A stretch of DNA of 64,000 nucleotides from Aphrophora alni (taxonomy: Eukaryota; Arthropoda; Insecta; Hemiptera; Aphrophoridae): the NCBI GenBank assembly GCA_963513935.1, contig OY740774.1, positions 26,059,949 through 26,123,948 on the forward strand. The letters run 5' to 3'. Below the pieces are notes generated by a model. The model had not been told where the DNA came from, searched no databases, and was given only the letters and a program-made list of their open reading frames with translations. The position numbers and the translations under genes were made by a program. Every line of letters starts with the position of its first letter. Position 1 is the first letter of the stretch. This document shows, in pieces, positions 56,581-64,000 of the stretch.

Positions 56581-57826
56581 ATTATAAGGTTATGAAAGAA
56601 CCTTATAGAGAACGGTGAGGAATGGAAGAGGCAAGAGGAAACAGTTAATACAAAAGGAAACTTTGAGGTATTAAAATTTCATAAATATAAACACAAAATC
56701 TAACAAGGTGATATACTAATTGTATTATACGCCTTCAAATTATATATAATTGTATTATATTTCCTCCTTCCACTTGCCGTTGTTTCATATAAGGTGTTAT
56801 CTAAGCTACTTAAATAATTAAGACCTTTGTAGGTGTAAGGGTGCCAGACGGCTTTTCATCTGTGGTTAACTCATTGCGTTCTCGCAGCTGTACTCGAACT
56901 TTCATTACAAATTATACTAACATTCACGATGCTGTGTCACCATCGCCAATTTTTGTTTGCTTCTGTGAGAATTAAACTGGGAACTTTTTGCAGACAAGAT
57001 GAGAGCTCTAACCATTAATAAATTCGGCATTTAACCTACGTAGATGAGTCATTTTCCTCTATTGAAGCAATATTTTGTTTTACCTTGTTGTTTACGGACG
57101 AAAAATCTCCCGGTAATCATCAACATTAAAAAAAAAAAAAAATTTTATTTTATTTTTAAAACCTGTTTTGAGGAAATAGAAGATTTTACTTTTTATATAC
57201 TCCTAATTTTTAATTATTACATAAGTTTCGATATATGCCAAACGTGCTCTTATAACAAATCGGTTCAATCGTTTTGGCTGCACAGTCGACACACGGACAA
57301 TAATTCTAACATAAAATGTTTTCCTTCTCTTTTTATTTCTTAAGTGGGGCATCAAAAATACTTTAAATGGTGACCATAACTTATTTTTTAGTTAGAAAGG
57401 AAATTGCGGTATAAATATAACTACAGAATTATAGTTCGAATTCAAAATGAAAGATCAAAAATTTGTTTAAATGTATAACTTTAAAAATATAGTTAGATTC
57501 AGGTGGTTGAAAAAAACAAAATTTTCAAACGTACATATGTTTGACGTCTATTTACCTAAAAAAATTATCTATGAAGAGGACTTAGATATGGAGTTAAGAT
57601 TTTGTACACTTCTTTAAAATATATTTTTGAAAACATGTTAATTTAATAGTCAACCGTTTAAAAATGGAATTTATTTAAATGAAATGATACAAAATATATT
57701 GAAAATTTATAACTTCAGGAATTTTACTCTTTTACAAAAACAAAACGATATATATTCGTAGATTTTAGAATAACTGAATTAGTGATCAAACATAATTGAT
57801 TTGTAATTAGCAATTTTTTCCCTTGT
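56581..57826. other. Unassigned AT-rich DNA with old repeat scraps
   Basis: 'acgaaaaatctcccggtaat' (about 57098) is a scrap of Repeat A and 'cacagtcgacacacggac' (57280) of Repeat B. No gene. Confidence 0.45.
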
Positions 57827-58340
<514 letters not shown>

Positions 58341-59090
58341 TCACTACAATATTTAAACGTTTTCCATTGCTCTTAAAGTGTAAAACCACGCAACCAAAGA
58401 CGCCACTTGACCTCATGTTTCCAAAATTAGGTATCTCTAGAAAACGTATAGTTAATATACTAAATTATGAAGTAAATACTTTTTTATTATTAACTCAATC
58501 ATACTACGACCTACAACAAAAATAATCATATTACTGTGTTATTATTTTTTTAAAAAAAGTCTATTTGTAAAATTCAGTAATGTTACTCATTTTTGAGTAT
58601 TTAGAATCAATTATTTCAAAAAGACACCATTTTTAAACAGTTATAAAAAGTATAATATAATACACGTTAAAATAGTATAGAAACATTTACATATAATTTA
58701 AATTCAGCATCTTGAGTCGTACTATAGATATCCGTTTTTTAGAAACCACAGAAATGGATAGAGACCTCCCGAACATATTTGTTGGATGTTGCATCTCATT
58801 TTGTTTATTTCATTCATGTATTTAAACATATAGATTAGCATTTAAAGAAATATTTGACCCGCCATTTTAAAATCAAAATGTTTTTATTCTTTAAATTTTG
58901 TAAATAATTTTATTTATAACAAAATATATGTTACCTTGAACGTTTATAAGAAAAAAAAAGTATTTTGTACCTTTAACTATTTGCAAAGATAGTTAGTTGG
59001 TCTCCTTAAAAGTATATCTGTCGAAATATTTTTGAAACAATGAAAAAATTTGTAATTATCTACCTCAAATAATATTGAAATAAAATATAT
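58341..59090. other. Unassigned AT-rich DNA
   Basis: Nothing recognised. Confidence 0.5.
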
Positions 59091-59347
59091 GATAATATTA
59101 ATAGTAAATTATACCTGTAATTAATAGGCCGTGTAACTTTTATGATTGAGATGAATTTTTACGACGCGTTTCGGGACCGTAATCCCATTATCAAGTCATT
59201 CACTTCGTCATGTACACATAAATACACTAAAACACAACATTAAAACAATAAAATATACAATACAAACACTTTGAAAAATGTTTTACATTTTTTAAGCACC
59301 GGACGGATTAATTACAGGTAGACCTAATATTTACTATTAATATTATC
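59091..59347 (-). repeat. Foldback with degenerate hammerhead, Penelope-like 3' end
   Basis: Arms 59091-59125 and 59307-59347 mirror each other ('gataatattaatagtaaat', then 'tacctgtaattaat', with a 6-base indel). Between them, on the minus strand, are 'gacttgataatgggattacg' and GTCCCGAAACGCGTCG (59161-59195), the stem II/GAAACGCGTC part of the hammerhead motif with a damaged CTGANGA. No coding remains. Confidence 0.6.
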
Positions 59348-59550
59348 ACATATCTTATTTTAATATTTGAAGTGACTTTTGCATACCAAAAATCATGATA
59401 CTCAATTATTACTTGAATGACAAGTTTAACAATAGATTGAGACAATATCAATCATTACAGTTATTTAATCCGTCACTTAAATATGGAAATGTGATTGTAT
59501 AACTTGACGAAGAGAGGTGTACTGGAATCTTTATTATTTTAACTTGTCTC
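59348..59550. other. Unassigned DNA
   Basis: Nothing recognised up to the hAT insertion. Confidence 0.5.
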
Positions 59551-59558
59551 AGTAAATC

Positions 59559-59574
59559 CAGGGCCGTCGCGTGG
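59559..59574 (+). repeat. hAT left terminal inverted repeat
   Basis: CAGGGCCGTCGCGTGG, a perfect mirror of 63061-63076. Confidence 0.97.
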
Positions 59575-59874
59575 GTGGGGCGACCGAGGCGGTCGCCTTG
59601 GGCGCCGCAATCCAGGGGGCGCCACCGAGCGGGGGTAAAAAAAAAAATGCATGCACGTGTTATCTACTTTTATTTATAAGCACTTTGACAACTGTTTTGA
59701 ACTCTGTATTATAAAATTGATGCATTACTGAGTACGTAAAATTCTGTCTATGCATAACTGGTAATGTAATAGATTTATCAGTCTCAGCAACTGTGTATAC
59801 CGACGAGCAGCGCTGCACTGCTAAACAAATCACTGATACGAATCCAAAGCTGTCATGACTCACCACACTCACAG

Positions 59875-60109
59875 CGGCTCGCGCCGCGCCGGCGCCCCCC
59901 CTCCCCTCAACTTATTACACTAAACTCAACCAGTCGTCACTTGTCAGTCAGTCGCTGGCTGCATTCAGTACGCGTCAGACACCGTTGTTGTGAACTTGTG
60001 AAGTGTATAAGCGTATAGTGTAATAGTGACAGTCCACACAGTGCGTGTGTATGGTGTGGTGCCTTTAGATTTAAGTTATGTGATATTAGTTGAAAACTCA
60101 AGCATTATT
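59875..60109 (+). promoter_or_regulatory. Presumed transposase promoter and 5' leader
   Basis: A GC-rich patch ('gctcgcgccgcgccggcgcc') is followed by several 'cagtc/tcagt' initiator-like steps (59930-59970) upstream of the start codon. No TATA box was seen. Inferred from position and composition. Confidence 0.3.
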
Positions 60110-62737
60110 ATGTCGAAAAAGTTGTCAGGGGCACAAAGGAGAAGGTTGAACAAGGAAAGTGAGTTAGCGAACGAGGCTTTGTTAAGTAAAGTGCCAAAAC
60201 TAACAAATTTTTTTAAAACCAATACGACACAAAATGTTCCCGTTGTTGAGATCAGTACTACGTTTGTATCAAGCTGTAGTTCTTCCTCACAAAGTAGCAT
60301 TCAAGAGCAAGAGGCCAAAGACACAGAATTTGTGCCTGTACTTTCCCATACTGGCCGTACTGCTGATGATACCGTTACAAGCGATCGTGACTACAGTGAT
60401 TGTGATAGTTCTAGTGACAATAAAATAGTGATAACACTGTCAACAGACACTGAAATTGAATTAATATCTGAACCAGATCAGGTGCCGGTGATAACTTCAG
60501 ATCCATCAACGTGGCCAGCGCGTGTTCTCCATGTTCACCGTGATGAACTTATTTTGAAAGGGCCGACTGAATATTTTAAAGAAGACCGTGATTACCCAAA
60601 AAATAACGACGGTAGGCACTTTTCAAACCAATCTCGATATCGGATTTTGGAAAACGGAGAAAGAATATCAAGGAGATGGCTGATTTATTCTGAAAAATCG
60701 GATGCTGTCTACTGTTTCTGTTGTAGGCTATTTAATCCATCATCAAAGTCAAATTTTGGACAAGCAATGGGTTTTAATAACTGGAAAAATTTGACAGACC
60801 GTTTAAAATCCCATGAGTTGTCACCAGATCATTTCAAAAATATGGCTGAATGGTTTGAAGCAGAAAAAAGAATTAAAGGAGACACTTCAATTAATCAGCA
60901 CATCATAAGGCAAATTGAAACTGAGGCTCAGCGTTCAGCAGAAGTGTTGCGTCGGTTAGTAGAAATTACTTTATTTCTAGCAGAGCACAATATGGGGTTT
61001 CGTGGGTCATCTGCCAAAGTTTTTACCAAAAATAATGGGAACTTCCTTGGACTTGTACAACTTTTAGGGAAATTTGATACTGTACTAATGGAACACTTAA
61101 GACGTATAACTGAAAAAGAAACACAATTTCATTTATTAAGCGTGTCAATACAAAATGAACTACTAACTATACTAGGTGATTCAGTAAAGCAAAGCATCTT
61201 GACTAAAATAAAGGAAGCCAGATATTTTTCCGTTATCCTTGATTGTACTCCAGACATAAGTCACAAGGAGCAAGTTTCTTTAACGATTCGCTATGTCACT
61301 GAAGATGAAGATGGGAAAATCAAAATAGAAGAAAGTTTTATAGCCTATCGAGTTGCCGAAGGAACTACTGGAGAAGCTCTCGCTGACTTATTGTTCAAAG
61401 AAATTGAAGAGTGTGGTTTGAACATGACCAACTGTCGAGGTCAAGGATATGACAATGGCGCTAATATGGCAGGTGTACATAATGGAGTTCAAGCCCGAGT
61501 ACTGGAAAAATTCCCTTCGGCTGTGTTTATTCCCTGTGGATGCCATAGCCTAAACCTAGTGATTGCTGATGGAGCAAAATCATCAGTTAAGTCTACGTCT
61601 TTATTTGGTATTCTACAACGACTCTTTACCATCTTTTCAAGTTCAACAAAGCGCTGGTGTATAATAAACGACCATACTAAAGCACTTACTTTAAAGCAAG
61701 TGTGTGAAACGCGTTGGGAAGCTCGCATAAGTGCTGTTCAAGCTGTCAGATACCAATATGTGGAAGTCAGAGATGCGTTGGTTGAGTTAGGCGACAAAAT
61801 AGATGACCCCCAAACAGCCTCTGAAGCTCAATCTTTGATTAGTCAGATGGAAGACTTTTCGTTCATCGTAACTCTGATTTTGTGGAATGAAATTCTGTTT
61901 GAAGTTAATTTGATCAGTAAAAGCATTCAAGGTAAAGATGTAGATATCAGTGACTGTTCTGAGAAGTTCAACAAGTGTTTGGAGTTTTTAAACAGGTTTA
62001 GAGAGACTGGATATGTGGACGCAGTAATCTCAGCTAAAGAAATAGCAGCCGAACTTGGTATAGAACCTGTTTTCTCCGAGAAAAGGATTCGAAAAAGAAA
62101 ACGCGTATTTTTGTATGAGTCTTCTGAGGAAGTGCAATCGTCATCTGAAGAAACCTTTACAAGAGAAGTTTTTTATCCATTAGTAGATAACGTTCTGGCC
62201 TCACTTGAGAAAAGATCATCTGCGTTGAAGGAACACCGAAAAATGTGGGGATTTTTGAGTAATGTTGATGATGCTCAACTTCCAGGAAAAGAAGATCTAA
62301 AAAAAAGTTGCTTGGACCTTGAAATACATTTAACAGACGAAATAACCAAAGTGTCAGATATAAACGGCATTGAGCTGTATCATGAACTTTTACATGTAAG
62401 TTCGATTTTGGATCATGGAAACCAAAAGAACATCAAAGTCTCACCAAAAGATCTATTGTGTAAGATAAAAACCACAAACAGTACAGATTTGTTCCCAAAC
62501 TTGTGGGTCGCACTAAGAGTCTTACTAACAATACCCGTGACAGTTGCTAGTGCCGAACGGAGCTTTAGTAAACTTAAGCTCATAAAAACGTATTTGCGCT
62601 CTACAATGGCACAGGAAAGGCTGAACTCTCTCGCCATTCTTTCAATAGAGAATGACACAGCAAAAAACTTAGACTTCAAAGAAATTTTAAGAACTTTTGC
62701 TAATGCGAAAGCCAGGCGAATGCCTTTCAAAGTTTAA
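60110..62737 (+). CDS. hAT transposase, ZMYM1/DUF4371 type, intact
   Basis: The frame is open from 60026 (903 codons), but Met29 (60110, 'MSKKLSGAQRRRL') is the likely start because relatives begin this way. Positions in 903-codon numbering: a Ser-rich acidic linker (80-150); a TTF-type zinc finger with Cys230, Cys232, Cys233, His263 and His269 ('VYCFCCRLF', 'KSHELSPDH'); a DUF4371/RNase H-like core with 'FSVILDCTPDIS' (Asp406) and 'GQGYDNGANMAG' (Asp476); 'CGCHSLNLVIADGA' (503-516); the CETRW block (560-564, Trp564) before the helical insertion; and the hAT dimerisation region 'VTVASAERSFSKLKLIK' (Glu844) with 'RSTMAQERLNSLAILSIEND'. Asp406, Asp476 and Glu844 correspond to the hAT catalytic triad. 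A basic 'KRIRKRKR' (686-693) may be a nuclear signal. Family function is cut-and-paste transposition in the nucleus. No stop, frameshift or missing key residue was found. Confidence 0.93.
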   Translation: MSKKLSGAQRRRLNKESELANEALLSKVPKLTNFFKTNTTQNVPVVEISTTFVSSCSSSSQSSIQEQEAKDTEFVPVLSHTGRTADDTVTSDRDYSDCDSSSDNKIVITLSTDTEIELISEPDQVPVITSDPSTWPARVLHVHRDELILKGPTEYFKEDRDYPKNNDGRHFSNQSRYRILENGERISRRWLIYSEKSDAVYCFCCRLFNPSSKSNFGQAMGFNNWKNLTDRLKSHELSPDHFKNMAEWFEAEKRIKGDTSINQHIIRQIETEAQRSAEVLRRLVEITLFLAEHNMGFRGSSAKVFTKNNGNFLGLVQLLGKFDTVLMEHLRRITEKETQFHLLSVSIQNELLTILGDSVKQSILTKIKEARYFSVILDCTPDISHKEQVSLTIRYVTEDEDGKIKIEESFIAYRVAEGTTGEALADLLFKEIEECGLNMTNCRGQGYDNGANMAGVHNGVQARVLEKFPSAVFIPCGCHSLNLVIADGAKSSVKSTSLFGILQRLFTIFSSSTKRWCIINDHTKALTLKQVCETRWEARISAVQAVRYQYVEVRDALVELGDKIDDPQTASEAQSLISQMEDFSFIVTLILWNEILFEVNLISKSIQGKDVDISDCSEKFNKCLEFLNRFRETGYVDAVISAKEIAAELGIEPVFSEKRIRKRKRVFLYESSEEVQSSSEETFTREVFYPLVDNVLASLEKRSSALKEHRKMWGFLSNVDDAQLPGKEDLKKSCLDLEIHLTDEITKVSDINGIELYHELLHVSSILDHGNQKNIKVSPKDLLCKIKTTNSTDLFPNLWVALRVLLTIPVTVASAERSFSKLKLIKTYLRSTMAQERLNSLAILSIENDTAKNLDFKEILRTFANAKARRMPFKV

Positions 62738-63060
62738 AGTTTGAATTTATGGACTACAAGAAAGAGCACTAAAGACATTAACGGAGAATGAAATATAAAA
62801 TTATGTAAATAAATAAATCAAATGTAAATAAAAATGTATGTATATAAAATATGTAGGGGAGGGTGGGTGGTCCGTGATGATTTTATTTATATCTGCCGGT
62901 TTTTCCAGTCCGGAACACGGCGGGTCCATAGGTGGTGGATAATGGAATGGCTCTAAAGAGCTAGGGTTTATCCCCCCGAACCAAAACTGGAACGGACAAA
63001 ATACGGGGGTTTTTAAGGGGGGGGGGCGCCGATTTCAACTTCGCCTTGGGCTCCCACAAA
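62738..63060. other. hAT 3' untranslated and subterminal region
   Basis: After the stop comes an AT-rich stretch with 'aataaa'-containing repeats (62809-62832) that may supply polyadenylation. A GC-rich subterminal region with G runs and 'ttcgccttgggc' follows before the right end. Confidence 0.6.
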
Positions 63061-63076
63061 CCACGCGACGGCCCTG
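63061..63076 (-). repeat. hAT right terminal inverted repeat
   Basis: CCACGCGACGGCCCTG, followed by the 8-bp target duplication. Confidence 0.97.
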
Positions 63077-63084
63077 AGTAAATC

Positions 63085-64000
63085 CTTGAACAAAATGTCC
63101 TGAATCATTAAACAAGTTAGATTAACATGTCAAATAAACATGGCGGGCTCGAGTATCCTTTATCAACTAAACATCTATTGTTATCGTAGTCAACTTTGGT
63201 AGGCAATTATTAACAATTCAATTCTGTAACCAATTTGGAAATTAAGTTTTGCCGAAATTAATTGTTTGTTTTAAAATGTATTTGGGATATTTATTTCAAC
63301 TTTCAAGCGGAAGGAATGTAAGTGGTTAAAAAAATAATGCTGAGTTTTTTTAGACAATTTATATTACGGAACACCTTGAACTATAACAGTTGTATTTTTA
63401 AATGTGTATCTGTCGTCTGTAGTCTCTAAGTCCAAACGGATGGACCGATTTAAATTAAATTAAATTTTGTATATGAACATATGTAAAAATATTTAGTCCA
63501 TATCTCCAGCTCTTTGCTTTATTTTTATTCTATAAATTTATAAATTACAATTTAGGGTGGCTGTCATAAGACGAAATGTAAACATTTTCATATAACCGAA
63601 ATAGGCTTAAATGTTTTAAAATTATTGTTTGCTAAAATGAGAGCTGTAAAGACACTAACAAAATGGATAAGTTGTAATCATAAAAAATATAGGTTTATGA
63701 GTCATATAGAAAAATTTAATAATGATCAGGTATAAATGACCTAATTTTTCAAAACCGAATTTACAGGTATACATATTTTTGGATCTAATGTAAAGTTGAT
63801 ACCCCAAAAAGTGTACTATGTCTCAAGGAAAAGAAAATTTCCGCTCAGGATTTTTTTTTCTTTAAACTGAATTTTACATTCAACGGTCTAATTTAAACTA
63901 AGTGTCATAAACTAAGTTTTACCACTAAGTTTGAGTTTACATGACAATCAAAGCAAGTTTATGTTATTACTTAAAAGGTTAAAAATTGTTTTTATATTTT
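63085..64000. other. Unassigned AT-rich DNA with old repeats
   Basis: 'gtgtatctgtcgtctgtagt' and 'ccaaacggatggaccgattt' (63403-63453) resemble 38095-38165. Nothing else recognised to the window end. Confidence 0.45.

Larger units (their letters stand above)
59559..63076 (+). mobile_element. Complete hAT transposon (3518 bp)
   Basis: Perfect 16-bp inverted ends, CAGGGCCGTCGCGTGG at 59559-59574 and its reverse complement at 63061-63076. An exact 8-bp target duplication AGTAAATC flanks it (59551-59558 and 63077-63084). GC-rich subterminal regions follow on both sides ('tcgccttgggc' occurs near each end). It carries one uninterrupted transposase gene. All hallmarks of a recent, possibly autonomous hAT insertion are present. 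Confidence 0.95.

Noticed and set aside
60026..60109. First 28 codons of the 903-codon hAT frame as protein
   Set aside because: The segment before Met29 lacks similarity to transposase N-termini, while Met29 begins the typical MSKKLSGAQRRR start.

Overview
This is an AT-rich (about 70% by eye) eukaryotic, non-coding-dominated window. It has no operons, no ribosome binding sites and no dense reading frames. One convincing 119-bp host exon with a canonical acceptor and donor (55562-55680, + strand) suggests that much of the sequence is intron of a large gene. The transposon content fits an arthropod, most likely an insect: a ZMYM1/DUF4371-type hAT, Penelope-like elements with a GIY-YIG domain, RNase-H-bearing non-LTR fragments, an IS630/Tc1-type DDE_3 family, and a DDE family often annotated as 'uncharacterized protein' in hemipterans and cnidarians. 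The species assignment is inference.

Layout. 1-5.3 kb: copies of a high-copy dispersed repeat (called Repeat A here), a tRNA-derived SINE, and a short TA-flanked DDE element with about 30-bp inverted ends carrying only the transposase N-terminus. 5.3-22.8 kb: mostly unrecognised AT-rich DNA with further Repeat A copies, three more repeat families (B, C, D), an 845-bp MITE-like element and a 104-bp near-perfect hairpin. 22.8-28.5 kb: two Penelope-like 3' fragments, a non-coding foldback with hammerhead-like cores, and a decayed DDE_3 transposase C-terminus. 33.2-35.8 kb: a Penelope-like composite (reverse transcriptase on the minus strand joined to an inverted partial copy) inserted into a Repeat A copy with an apparent 11-bp target duplication. 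40.3-40.8 kb: two SINE copies head to head. 45-48.3 kb: a non-LTR RNase H fragment followed by a 1-kb inverted repeat with a 327-bp spacer. 49.3-52.9 kb: a 3.6-kb DDE transposon with matching termini, several coding lesions and an unrelated coding-like insert. 53.6-54.1 kb: a 74-bp minisatellite. 55.6 kb: the host exon. 56-56.5 kb: a second RNase H fragment. 58 kb: about 250 bp of (GA)n inside Repeat A. 59.6-63.1 kb: a complete hAT element with perfect 16-bp ends, an 8-bp target duplication and one uninterrupted transposase frame.

The element most likely to be functional is the hAT. The most unusual theme is the repeated association of hammerhead-ribozyme-like motifs with Penelope-like 3' ends, several of them lying inside inverted repeats. 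The best motif (23308-23356) can form all three helices around an intact core. Hammerheads in Penelope-like elements are known as a class; the particular foldback arrangements seen here are what deserve follow-up. Boundaries of the dispersed repeats are approximate because they were found by eye.
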